DNA of 64,000 nucleotides, from the NCBI GenBank assembly GCA_038501625.1, contig JAZAYU010000203.1:620001-684000 (forward strand), in the 5' to 3' direction. The notes beneath the pieces are model-generated. The model had not been told where the DNA came from, made no database searches, and saw only the letters and a list, made by a program, of their open reading frames with translations. Shown piece by piece: positions 1 to 10,913 of this stretch. Numbering within the stretch: position 1 is the first letter of the stretch; each line of letters starts with the position of its first letter. This stretch comes from Corbicula japonica (Eukaryota > Mollusca > Bivalvia > Venerida > Cyrenidae). The position numbers and the translations under genes were made by a program.

Positions 1-342
1 CAATTAACAAAAATGAGAACCCGAGGGGTTACCGCCTTGGAACGGTCAGTGGCAAATGAAATTGGCACTGGGGGTTTAAACCAGGTTCTAGGGTGCACCA
101 ACCTCACACTTGCCCCAACAGGTTCTCATATCACAAAACAAATACAAATTGTCTTGGTGAAACAACTCCAACACACTTATTGGCTCAACAATGTTGCATG
201 CAAAAGCACACAAACATATAAAACATAAGAATCTAATAGCATTGCCAAGCCAAAGGGCGGTACTCAATGATCTTACCGAGACCAGAGCTCCTGGAGTAAA
301 ATCAGCAAGAACACGATGACAGGGATAAAAGAAACAAATCGA

Positions 343-386
343 GCTTCTAGGTTCTTTTAAGAAAAGATTTCCCCATAAACCTTCAT
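343..386 (-). promoter_or_regulatory. SECIS-like hairpin in Naiad 3' UTR, copy 1 (candidate)
   Basis: This is identical in core to the hairpin at 34791-34834: ATGA, 12-nt spacer, AAATC loop, AGAA on the 3' side. Confidence 0.35.
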
Positions 387-392
387 AAACTC

Positions 393-1452
393 TTAAACCC
401 CTGCCACCATCGTGCAACCAAAGAGGTAAGCATAATGGTTAACTGTAGAAGGGTTAATCACCAGGCATGCAGAGCGCTGTAAAATATCATGTTGGTAACC
501 TTTCTTTTTAAATTTACAGATGGTTTTTACGAATAACCGGGAGAAATTAACATTGCCCTTTATCTTCTTAGGTTTATAAATTAAATCTCCATAAAAAGCT
601 GGCTGTGAAATACCTTGTTGCAATAGTGATTTTAAACTGCACCTGTATTTATGAATTAGATCTGGGTATCGACGATAAAACTTGCAAAATGTTTTCCTTA
701 ATTTGTGATACCGATAACCTTGTTTTAAAAGTTTTTCTGTAATGCAAAGATTACGTTCATTGAAATCATTAATATCGTTGCAAGCTCTTGAAAAGCGAAC
801 AAGCTGTGAAATATAAACCCCGTAAGATGTTGCACGGGGAACATCGCCGTCTAAAAACGGAAAATTTACTATATTTAAATTAAAATCATCTCTTTTATCA
901 TATATTTTAGTAGTGACATAACCATTTTCAATTGACAGATTTAGATCGAGAAAGTTTGCTTGCTTTTCTGAAGTGTTCGCTTTATTAAGTTGTAGTTCTT
1001 TAGGGGTAGATCTTATTAACCAGTAATGGAAAATGGTTATTATCTATATTTTATAAATCATCAAGGTACCTCGAGGTGTTGTTAAAAGCTGTAATAATAT
1101 CATCTTGATGTTCAGTAGAAAGAGATAACATAAAGTCTCTTTCATAACAGTATAAAAACAGATCAGCAACAAGGGGTGCACAATTAGTACCCATTGGGAT
1201 GCCTATTACTTGTTTATGAATAGAGGAACCGAACATAACATAAATATTATCCAGTAAGAAAGTTAGCGACTCTATTAGGTCTTGACAAGTCCATAAAGTA
1301 TAATTATCATAAGAACCATCTGTAAAAAATGCCCTATGTTCATTACAAGCGATGAAGGTTTTATTTTCTCTAGCCAACGTTTTATCAATGAGACTGGTTA
1401 GTTTGCCGCTTATTAAATTATGAGGGAGCGAGGTATATAAAGTAGAGAAATC
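393..1452 (-). pseudogene. Reverse transcriptase C-terminal region of Naiad-type element (broken)
   Basis: The minus-strand reading contains the RT fingers/palm segment with DFSTLYTSLPHN (motif A region), GIPMGTNCAPLVADLF (motif B) and YLDDL (motif C), then the thumb and C-terminal tail. Penelope-like RTs are related to telomerase RT and prime on nicked chromosomal DNA. The frame is broken by one nonsense change and one single-base insertion compared with the 34.9-36.4 kb copy. The terminal segment INPSTVNHYAYLFGCTMVAG gives the natural C-terminus of the family, which the 34.9 kb copy has lost to a CAG-to-TAG change. Confidence 0.82.
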
Positions 1453-1952
1453 NNNNNNNNNNNNNNNNNNNNNNNNNNNNNNNNNNNNNNNNNNNNNNNN
1501 NNNNNNNNNNNNNNNNNNNNNNNNNNNNNNNNNNNNNNNNNNNNNNNNNNNNNNNNNNNNNNNNNNNNNNNNNNNNNNNNNNNNNNNNNNNNNNNNNNNN
1601 NNNNNNNNNNNNNNNNNNNNNNNNNNNNNNNNNNNNNNNNNNNNNNNNNNNNNNNNNNNNNNNNNNNNNNNNNNNNNNNNNNNNNNNNNNNNNNNNNNNN
1701 NNNNNNNNNNNNNNNNNNNNNNNNNNNNNNNNNNNNNNNNNNNNNNNNNNNNNNNNNNNNNNNNNNNNNNNNNNNNNNNNNNNNNNNNNNNNNNNNNNNN
1801 NNNNNNNNNNNNNNNNNNNNNNNNNNNNNNNNNNNNNNNNNNNNNNNNNNNNNNNNNNNNNNNNNNNNNNNNNNNNNNNNNNNNNNNNNNNNNNNNNNNN
1901 NNNNNNNNNNNNNNNNNNNNNNNNNNNNNNNNNNNNNNNNNNNNNNNNNNNN
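1453..1952. other. Assembly gap of exactly 500 N
   Basis: The run of N is exactly 500 long, so it is a placeholder and not a measured length. It falls inside a Naiad-type repeat, as expected where near-identical copies break an assembly. Any reading frame drawn across it is meaningless. Confidence 0.99.
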
Positions 1953-4900
1953 CGCTATAAAGGTAAAAGTTCATACAATGAAAATAAATCTGAGCGGGCG
2001 ACTCAAGTTGGGCAGTCCCTTGGCAGTGAGCGCAACCTGTTCACAACCGGATGATACATGGATTAGTTTCAGATATTGCGGTGTGCGCATGAAGTTGTTT
2101 ACAGGCGAATTCAAGTTCACAAACCTATATATCTCACCAAGAGAGAAATCGATTCAGGAAAATAGAATAATAGTTTAATAATTGGTTATGGTTCTCTTTG
2201 ATTATGTCTCGAAGTAGTCCTTTACACCAGTTTTTACTAGGCTAGGTCTGTTATGCTTACGAGAACTCATTTTGCATTTAAAGTAGTGCTACATGTCTGA
2301 ATATGCTAGTAGTTCAATCATTTTCATTGCTTATTTTACAACATATATTTTTAAGATCGAGCAAAGACAGTCCTATAACCGCCCTGTCAACATTAACCGT
2401 AATTTCGTCAGTTATGTCTGCTATAAAAATTGTGTTCAACTTAATGTCAAAGGGCTGTTTAAAAAAATGGCTGGTTTGGGTTTTCCTGTTATAAAAATGT
2501 ACAACAAACAGTTACTTCCATTTTCCTACTTTGCAGAGGTGTCTCATCATGCCCTTTAAAGATTTGCGAAGTTTCATCAAAATAGCACCATCCGTTAAAA
2601 AAATATTCTAAAATAATGGGCAAAAAATGTCAGGAGTGTGACAAAAAAAGTGTGACACTTTTCAAAATTACATTTGTTCAGACCATTATTTTACAAAAAG
2701 CTTGAGTAAAAGCAAGTTTTAGTGTTGTTTTATTAAAAGGTGCATTTATTAGGCATCAAATAATGATAAAATTAAGCATATTATACTTAAAGTTATCAAA
2801 ATTTATGCTATTAAGTCAAGTGTGGTAGATAAGAAAATACCCCAAGAAAATCAATACATCTTTGCTTTATAAATTTATAGGACTTTAAAGATTAATAGTA
2901 CATAAGAAATGTTTTGTGTATCATTAGGTTTAATGTTTCTAGATGCAATAATTATAATATTATCACCTTTATTAAAATTATATTTGTCTGCAGCTCTCTT
3001 CAGAAGAAGTCAGCTAAATTTGTCAGGAGTGTGACATTATGCACATATTGCAATATTCTGTCAACATATCCTTTACATGAAAACAAGAGCATGTTTTTTC
3101 CTAGAAGTCTATGTCATGTTTTGTTAAATTGTGACAAACAGGAATGGCCTTAGTGAAACATTTTTGAGTACACTGCAATTATGTGGTTGTCAGGAGTGTG
3201 ACACACTTTCTTAACAATATGAATTTTTTATCTTTATGTGATACCACAAGTTCTAAAGCACTTACATTTGATGCTTCAACATGTTTTGTAACAGAAATAC
3301 ACATTTAAATAATAAGAAACAGTAATACTTGTATTTTAAGCACATAAATTAAAATTCTTTGATTTATTAATATTGATCAATTAAGCTCCATAAAAAATTT
3401 ATTCTGCCTCATATGAGTATAACCTGATTGATTTTGATCACAGTAAAGACTGTACAAACATATGGACCAACCAGTCTGGACTTTTTATGAACTTAAATTC
3501 TTTACATTTTTTTCACTTCACTTGCCATTTTTCAAATGACAATATCTCAGCAACCAGTTGACTGATTTCAAAAATCTTTTCAGTTCTTTACTCAGTTTCA
3601 ATAAGCAAAATATACAGAAAAGCAAGTTTGGAATTTTATTGAACTTTAATTTTTCACTATTTTTTCACTTTTCCAGCCATTTTTTTAAACAGCCCAAAAG
3701 CATTATTTTCGGGGGCAGAATTTTCCGTGGTTTTTGGTAAAATTACACTTACGTGGATCGACCTGCACACGAAATTTAGAATCCATAGAAAATAAATGAA
3801 TTCACTGCATTATTAAATATCGAACTTGTTGCTGTGGTGTGCAGTTAAATCATTCTATTTCGCGCGTTTTTAATTTCGCGTATTTCGCGCTTTGGCAAGA
3901 GCGCTAAATTCAACCCCAGCGAAATTAAACCATCAAACAGTGTTTCTTCATAGGAAAACACAGTTGCGCGAATTCATGCCCCCCCCCCTCCCCGCCAATT
4001 AGTTATTTACGGGGTTTTGCGTAAACCGTATATGACATGTAAATACTGTAAATGTTTATAATATTTTGGACAGTCAAAGAACGAATGAGTTTATTTAAGG
4101 CCAATTTGATAGTTTTTAAAGCTTTACTAACACAGTAAGATCACTGATCATATACAGGCGCGTAGGAGCTGGGGCCGCCTCGGGAGCGACCGCGGATCCA
4201 ATATTTTAGCAAGTCACGGCCACAGCCACGGCTCCAAAATAAGTGGTTATTCAGCGCTACTGCGATGCCATAAACAATAATATTGAGCCAAAGATTTTTG
4301 TGTTTGACAATTACCGGTAGCTACATGTAATACAGAGTCAAATGTCAACGCATATGAAACAGTAATGTGTCGCAGAATTGCTTCAGGATGTTAAAGCCAC
4401 GGACAAGTAAGGTGCGAAAGTACAATGTAAGATTGAAACATTGAGTTTGCTATTAACACTCAGTTTTGTACGTTTGGCACACTTCTACAGAGCCTGAAGC
4501 AGACTGATAGGCATTTATTGAAAACATAACGATCAACTGTGCATACAGAAGAAACAGACTCAAATACACCAAATTGATTCTTATTTGCTGTTTACAAATA
4601 CATGTACAAAATTAATACTTCACATGCAGAAATGCAAAATGCAGAAAAATTACGTTACGTGTCTAAAATGCAGAAAATAAAACATATTATGTTAAACCTG
4701 CCGTAGATTACATTCACAGCTTGAAATTTCTATATTTTGTAATAGGATGAAATATTATTTTAAAATCGACGTTTCAAATATACTCAACAAAAATAGAAAC
4801 CTGACACTTTATATTTGGTGTATTTTCCTGGAATCAGATTTAAAGCTAATTGAGTTGTGGTATGTAAAATTGTGCATGTTTTGAACTTTATTATGCATTT

Positions 4901-5370
4901 TGATATTTTTGGTGCATGAAACAAGTGATTCAGTGGTTATTTTCTTTTGGATGGTGCAAAAATATATAGATTTTGAATATGCACCTCATACTTATTCAAA
5001 GTCACAGTGTCAGGTTTCTTTTTTGTTGAGTATATATTCCAAACACAACACTCGAAATGAATTGAAACTAATTAAAATGTAAACTAAAATCACGAGCTTT
5101 ATTGAGCAGCTTTGAAAAACGAAAGTGGTGAACGTCGATGAAGACAGTGTAAAAACACGCTGGGCTTGTATTTTATTATATACCAATGGATGATTTGAGC
5201 ATAGTGCACCGTTAATCCACAAAATTGATACAACTCGTCAGATAAGAAATTCCATATCGAACAATGTCCATTTCCAATTCTTTATTTTGCAGCTTCCCGT
5301 GTTCTATGTGACATCATATACTACGTCACACATGGTTGTCGTAATTTTCCGGCACATAACGAACTCCAGC
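1953..5370. other. No recognisable gene; AT-rich intergenic sequence
   Basis: No reading frame here looks like a protein. The only internal structure noticed is a 14-base motif, GTCAGGAGTGTGAC, recurring near 2629, 3023 and 3188, with a related GTGTGACAC nearby. A C-rich run lies at about 3980, and a short GC-rich patch at 4155-4235. Confidence 0.6.
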
Positions 5371-5373
5371 AGT

Positions 5374-6135
5374 AAAATGCATATCCATTACTGTCCATGA
5401 ACAGGCTCAATCAAACCGAGCCTGCAATATTTTCACATTTGTCGTGTTCGATGGCTTTCAAAGTTCCCTTTATATCTATTTCAATATCACAGTAGCGTTG
5501 TTTGTGCCGTGTGGCGGCTGTAAAAAGTCTCCCCGTACATTCAATCAGTGCTGTTATTAATTACGTCCTTTGATGGTCGTTGAGCACGTTACTTATGTAC
5601 TTTGTTGATAGAACTTCTAAAATTACCCTTGTTTTAATATTTCGGCCAGTTTTAAGATGGGTGGTTTCAATATCCCAGCCAATATAGATTTAGATATTGT
5701 TCAATCACCCACAAGGATATATACTTCCTGCTTTTTTAAATTTTGCCTTTGGCGTTGTCTGTGATATGCAGGATTTATATTCTAAGATCCCCTGTCAAAA
5801 TTCTATTCTGTTTAGTTCCGCCCATTGTTTTCTCGTAAAGGGCAAACCCATTCTTTTAACTTGGTAACCATACGCCGCTGAACATGGAATGGTATTAATC
5901 TGAAAATACCGCATTGAAGGTTCCATGTCCACCGCCATATGCACACCATCGTTTGGGATGGTCTAAATTGTACTGTTTATTGGTGTAAATATTGAATTGC
6001 GCTTAAACCGGGGCTAGGCGGCGTGGGCAGTAATATGCATATCCATTACTGTCCATGAACAGGCTCAATCAAACCGAGCCTGCAATATTTTCATATTTGT
6101 CGTGTTCGATGGCTTTCAAAGTTCCCTTTTCATCT
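5374..6135 (-). repeat. Dispersed repeat family X, ~1.2 tandem units
   Basis: A segment containing the hairpin GGCTC-AATCAAACC-GAGCC and the phrase TCGATGGCTTTCAAAGTTCCC occurs twice here, about 655 bp apart in direct orientation (near 5395 and 6050). The same unit recurs on the plus strand at 39.9-41.4 kb and as fragments at 31.8, 45.3, 46.6, 47.8, 48.7, 60.1 and 62.1 kb. No protein is encoded. It looks like a non-autonomous element or partial tandem; its class is unknown. Confidence 0.7.
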
Positions 6136-6330
6136 GTTCCAAAATAGGAAATTTCCGTCGCAGTTTTACAACCGTTACGATATTTTTACGCCATTCATAA
6201 ATTTTCTACGCCATTCATAAATTCACTATCGCGTTACTATTTTTATTTCTGCTATTATGTAAACCACGTTGTTGACTAAACTTTTGTTGTTTAGTTTATT
6301 TATTTTTTAGCGAGAAGGGTATATAATAAA

Positions 6331-6493
6331 AGGAACATTATGACAGTCAGTATGCATTCTGTAGGTTCGTATTATTTCTCATCGCGTATGTAAACCACAT
6401 CACGCTCGACCTTCGGTCTCGCATGATATTGTTTACATACCTAACTCGATAAATACGAACCTACAGAATACATACTGTTATAATATTCCATAT
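6331..6493. repeat. Imperfect palindrome / small inverted-repeat element
   Basis: The left arm (about 6348-6395, GTATGCATTCTGTAGGTTCG...) is repeated in inverse orientation at about 6430-6478, around a core of ~35 bp. Weaker similarity extends a further ~15 bp outward on both sides. It is consistent with a foldback or MITE-like element. No clear target duplication was identified. Confidence 0.6.
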
Positions 6494-7312
6494 GTATTGT
6501 ATTTTCTACAATCATCATTACACGTTCATCGGTAAATAAAGAAACTTAACATCTCTTTAACGGCATATGCAATTCAATAGAAGTTTGCACAAATATATGC
6601 TATTAATTTATCTTTATTTTGCAAATGTGAAGAAACGTTATAACAGTAAAAAAAATAACTAGATCTAAAAATTCCAAAAAAATTATATTTTAATCAATAC
6701 ACAAAAACAAAACAACAAAAACATCATTTTAAATGTCCAATGTGCGTAATATGATACTAACAACGATGTGTTGTTTCTTTTTGTCTAACATAGGTAAACC
6801 ATATGAGCTATTTTTAAAAGTGTGTTTGACCTGGAGTTTCCACGTTATACATGTAGTAACATTAAGTTTCCTATAACAAATCGAAGTAATACCCTATATA
6901 GTCTGTCAGATGAGATATTAACCCAAAGAATTTGCTACTTTACGACTTACAAATTATAAGAAATACAAATTACGTTTGAGGAAATATTAAGAATGGAAAA
7001 AGTTTGCCATTAAGTTAAGTATACATGGTAAACAAAACGATTGCCAAACTGACAAAATATTCCAATGTATCTGATCATCCTAGTTTAAACCTTTCAAATG
7101 CTAAGTAGCAGAAAATTTATTGACATTTATTCATGAAAAAGGTGATACACTAGGAATACCCAGGAATCACAGCTTCACCACTCGGCCAAAAGCATAGTGG
7201 AAAAGAGAGCATTGATGAATAAACGATCATTTTCAATTAAGACACCACAGACAATTAACGGAAATATGAACCTAAGTTGGTTACCTCCTTAGAACTGATA
7301 GGGTGATATGCT

Positions 7313-7986
7313 TCATGTTTTTGTATTATGAGGTACAATATCATTAATGTTTACATAAAACTTTGTATAGTCTGCTTTAAAATGATCATATGTGTGATAA
7401 GTCACGGCTTTATCACTTACTTTTAAATGATCACCTGTCACATATCGCTTGCAAAATTGCCATCGAAATCTGTTTTCAAATCGCCAAACTATCATATGAA
7501 ACAGATTTGATAAACACCAGCGCAGTGGAGACTCTGTCACCCGAAGCGTCTTGTCGGCTTTGTCCTGGAAGAATACTGATTCAAGAATAGTAATTCCACT
7601 GTTCAGGTTGTTTGTTTCAGCTGCTACAGTATAATGCCTAAGAACCTTTGTAAGAGCACCAGGTCCAGTGCAGTGAAATGCCCCGTCGCATTTATTTCTT
7701 TCGAAAAGAGGTAAAACACTTAAGATGTACAAAAAAATCGGATGCTCCTTTTGACAGAAAACTGATGCTGTACTAACAATAGGTTTGGCATGATAAAAAA
7801 ATTCGTGTTCTGGTGGTTCATATGAAAAAAGACACGTTGGTACCGGTGGTTGATTGTTTCCAGAAGAAAGAGAGTTCTTTAAGAAAGTGTCAATCGGTCT
7901 GACCGAAACGGTGTCCATGTCAAAATATGCTCCGCCATACACGTACAAAACTGCATAACGTAGAATGTCCGATTTTTCTGTGACAC
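7313..7986 (-). CDS. DXD-motif glycosyltransferase B, 3' (catalytic) exon
   Basis: This last coding exon starts after the acceptor TATTTCAG (splice to GTGTCACAG) and ends with a stop at 7313. It encodes 224 codons including the stop. It opens with VTEKSDILRYAVLYVYGG followed by FDMDTV, which is the DXD nucleotide-sugar/metal site of the Gly_transf_sug family (OCH1-like, Golgi type II enzymes). Further on are FHCTGPGALTKVL and a tail DKAVTYHTYDHF. It is very similar to the exon at 43313-44007, differing by a short deletion before VPTCLF. The reading frame runs on to 8311, but that part is intron read-through. The matching 5' exon is at 22469-22845. Donor substrate and acceptor cannot be told from sequence. 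Confidence 0.8.
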
Positions 7987-8364
7987 CTGAAATAGATAAA
8001 ATGTAGTTTATATCAATATAATACAAAACAGTGTGTCTAAAGACCTCTACAGCCATATATAATGTGGCTGAAAAAAAACTGACAAAATATTTAGTGATTG
8101 GAACCTTTGTGTGTAAGGAAAATACGATACGAAACCGTAGTTCTTTGATATGTATTTTCATATGAAGTCTGAACCTGGCCAAAAGTGTTGCTGGCTGATA
8201 TGAGTTTAAGGAGGATTCGTATTGAATTACAAACAAGGCGGATATAAATGAGGATATGTCTAGTAAAAACACCAGATCATTATGTCTCGTTAAAAGAAAA
8301 AAAAAACACACTCTAGTTGCCTTGACACGCTGTATTATTGACGTACTTGTTTAAATTAACAATG

Positions 8365-8447
8365 ATTCTTGACTGTGTGGGGAGGCTGTTTTTACTGAAT
8401 GTGGCGATTCCTGATATGCATATTTCACTTTTTTATAATCACAGTAG
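8365..8447 (+). mobile_element. Naiad 3' terminal fragment directly upstream of a long Naiad copy
   Basis: The sequence GACTGTGTGGGGAGGCTG...GGCGATTCCTGATATGCATA is the 3' terminus seen at all other copies in the window (for example near 56885-56945). It sits in the same orientation, immediately 5' of the long copy that follows. Penelope-like elements often carry such a partial upstream repeat (pseudo-LTR). Confidence 0.65.
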
Positions 8448-8887
8448 TTGTGTATGTGCTGTGTGGCGGCCGTAAACGTCTCCCCGTACTAACATTCATT
8501 ACTGTTATCTTTTCATCCCTCAGGGACTGCATTTGACATTCACTTTCCACACCCCTCCCCACTCACTCATTTACTATTATTTACCACATTGAAGGTTATA
8601 TGTTCACCGACTTTCTGTTGCGTTTAAATTGAATTATTATTATATGCTTTCTGGAACCAGAATTGGTCATTTTGGTGTATTTAGTACTCTTTTTACAGTC
8701 CCATTTCTTTGGGATCAGTGAATCAGAACGTTAATATTTATGGACATTGATCTGCGTGCTATTATAGAATAAATTGTACAGCGCGCTTTACTGTCAATAC
8801 ATGTATTACCTTGTGACGTCACTTGAGAAATTCAATGCAACCTAAAGTCGCTGCTCATATAATGATATTCTTTCTACAGATTTCATT

Positions 8888-9802
8888 ATGGCGGCACAAA
8901 ATAAAATATTGAAAATAAATCTTTCACCAATAAGGCTATATTCTGCGTCTTCTGTCCAAACACCGCATAAAATTAAATCTTTTAAAAGTCTGCAGCCTTT
9001 GGTTCGTTTATCACGTATTAATTTATCTTCGGCAAGCTCTATCAATATGACAGGTCTGCAGAGGGTTCATTGTACAAATTTATTTAAAAACAATTTAAAA
9101 ATTACTCTTTCACCTTTAAAATCTCCTATTCTTCGAAAGTACAATATTTCTACACCAAATAAATTGAATGACGGAAGACGCAGATCTTATCCTTCTACTT
9201 TCAAGTGCAATTCTAAGAGGTGCAGATGCTGTGATTATTTGAATTGTAATTCTATCATTAAATCCACAGTTAACGGCAGAACTTTCTCAGTTAACATTAA
9301 TAATGATATAGACTGACGAACTGAAAATATTGTTTACGTTTTACCTTGAAATTCTAATAACTGTGGAATTCAATATGTGGGACAAACAGGCCGCCCTTTA
9401 AAAACACGTTTTGGACAACATTGTTCTAAAATTCGAAACAACAGCAAATTTAAAACATTTTTATACCAACACTTTAAGCATTCAGGACACCGTTTACAAA
9501 ATATTTCCGTTCAACCAGTAGAAAAACTTACATTTGACAGCACTGCTTCAAGAGCATTTAAAATCAGGGCAAGGCTCGTTTCGGAGCAGAAATGGATTAA
9601 AAAATTACAAACTCCTTACCCACTTGGTTTAAATGATAATATTTATCAAGAAGGCAACATTTCTAAAAATCCTGATTATAACGTCTTTGAATTGCTTGAA
9701 ATACATAAAGGAAAATCGAGGTCGCACGGAATCAGAACTAATGGAAACATAAAAGAAAATCACGTATTCGTTGTTCTATTCATGACCTACATATTATTTT
9801 AG
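8888..9802 (+). CDS. N-terminal GIY-YIG endonuclease region of Naiad-type element, with two in-frame TGA
   Basis: One frame stays open from ATG 8888 to TAG 9800-9802 except for two TGA codons (9314-9316 and 9347-9349). The N-terminal ~100 residues are basic and serine-rich. A cysteine cluster FKCNSKRCRCCDYLNC follows (the CCHH-type finger universal to PLE endonucleases). Then comes the GIY-YIG core: NIVYVLP-TGA-...CGIQYVGQTGRPLKTRF, with the histidine-rich FLYQHFKHSGH and the conserved EQKWIKKLQTPYPLGLN. Both TGAs sit where related proteins have Cys (before the RTENIVY segment and at YVLPC). The simplest reading is selenocysteine, known for clam Naiads. After about 9750 the frame is shifted relative to the linker, so this copy is broken downstream. 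Confidence 0.8.
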
Positions 9803-10033
9803 AACAATCTGGCAGACACGCTATGCTATCTAGGTTTGCTTCTCTTTCTATATCAAGTCTGCAGAAACTGGATGAGGAAGCCGACGACATCGTCATTAGA
9901 ACCCATCCATTTTACGAAGTTGCTAGTCTTATTCAGTGTTATACTCGGCCGCACATTGACTTGGAATTTGACCATCATAGACATTTCCTTAAAATTTCTT
10001 TTTTAAATAAAGGAATAGATTTTATTGACCTTC
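9751..10033 (+). pseudogene. Naiad linker region, first part (frameshifted from the endonuclease)
   Basis: The frame (CSIHDLHIILEQSGRHAMLSRF onward) matches the minus-strand segment 36726-37211, for example ASLSISSLQKLDEEADD and NKGID followed by DLPS. It joins the endonuclease part by a frameshift near 9750 and stops where the foreign transposon enters at 10039. The function of the segment is unknown; in Naiads it connects endonuclease and RT. Confidence 0.75.
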
Positions 10034-10038
10034 CTAGT

Positions 10039-10495
10039 CAAGGGGTCTAACCTAAAGTAAGAAGATCGATGCTTTAAGACGGCCATTTCATGGAGAGTGG
10101 TGTCAATTGGTGATAAAACAGCATTGTTTTGTTTACATCGACCACTAATTCAGTAAAGTAAGTACATTTTCTTGTATTATAGGTATTGTGTATGAGATAA
10201 CCACCTAGCCGCTTGTTTCAGACATCTGCTTTTGGTCCGTTTTTGTCTGTCCATGCAGTGGTTGAAGCGTGAAAGAAGGGATAGCGACATAGGGGTCCAA
10301 ACTCTGCAATGTCTGCAGACTGATTTTGGGAGCTTTAGAGAATTAGATTTCGCCTTGCTGTGTTTGCGGGGTGCGGCATACATTATTTAACACTTTAGAA
10401 CGTTTCCTGTGCTAATAGGAGCCTCTGTGTTCATTTTTTTTACATTTAAGACGATTTCATGGAGAACTGTCTAACTTTAGGACAATTGCATGGAG
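10039..10495. repeat. Left terminal inverted repeat of the 4.1 kb transposon
   Basis: It is near-identical in inverse orientation to about 13690-14149. Both arms contain the same 68-codon open frame (10177-10383 minus, 13805-14011 plus) running outward from the element centre. It starts MYAAPRKHSKAKS and contains CRHC. With two copies under shared descent this is not evidence of coding. Confidence 0.85.
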
Positions 10496-10913
10496 AGCTA
10501 TAAATTTTGGAGAGGTTAGACACTGATTAGTTTATAATGAACAGAAGTATATCTGTAATTTTTATTGTAATTGTACCATGTATTGAACATGATTATATTG
10601 GCAAGTCAAGAACTGCACCCATTAAATGCAATGAGCACAATTAAGACCAGTATATCATTGCTTGTTAGGTATCCATGACTGTACTATACTTTAGTGCTTA
10701 AAACGGATTACGCGACACAATTTCACCTTAAGACATCCCATTTTAACGTATGCACCAGTCGAAAAGTCATATGAATCCACTCTCCCACCCCCACCCCCTT
10801 GCCGGAAGTACGGGCTGGAAAAGCCATGTTTAACCATTCGGATGTCTCGGCACTGCGAGGCAAGTGTGATGGTTTTGATTTAGCGCCAAAGTGTCCTTGA
10901 TTTTTATTATTTA

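Larger units (their letters stand above)
1..1452 (-). mobile_element. Naiad-type Penelope-like element, 3' half (copy 1)
   Basis: This is the 3' part of a Penelope-like retroelement read on the minus strand: C-terminal reverse transcriptase sequence (about 1452 down to 390) followed by a ~390 bp 3' UTR. It matches the copy at 34334-37195 almost base for base. The RT palm motif GIPMGTNCAPLVADLF and the catalytic YLDD are readable. Lesions are visible: a TTA to TAA stop directly after YLDDL (near 1052) and an extra G near 1005 that shifts the frame. The C-terminus ending in LFGCTMVAGV (393-623) is intact here. The 5' half is lost in the 500-N gap. It is a dead copy. Confidence 0.88.

Noticed and set aside
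13..228. 71-codon frame MRTRGVTALERSVAN..., repeated at 16393-16599 and 31504-31719
   Set aside because: It is antisense within the Naiad 3' UTR. Its recurrence is explained by copying of the element, and several other copies break it.
1051..1974. 307-codon minus-strand frame spanning the N gap
   Set aside because: The middle is 500 N; only the part below 1452 is real sequence.
7987..8311. N-terminal extension of the glycosyltransferase B frame
   Set aside because: A splice acceptor shared with paralogue A lies at 7987-7988, and the extension has no counterpart in A, so it is intron.
9740..9802. Reading the frame change near 9750 as programmed frameshifting
   Set aside because: The other copy is also disrupted at a homopolymer near this region, and the copy has many other lesions; simple decay is the cheaper explanation.
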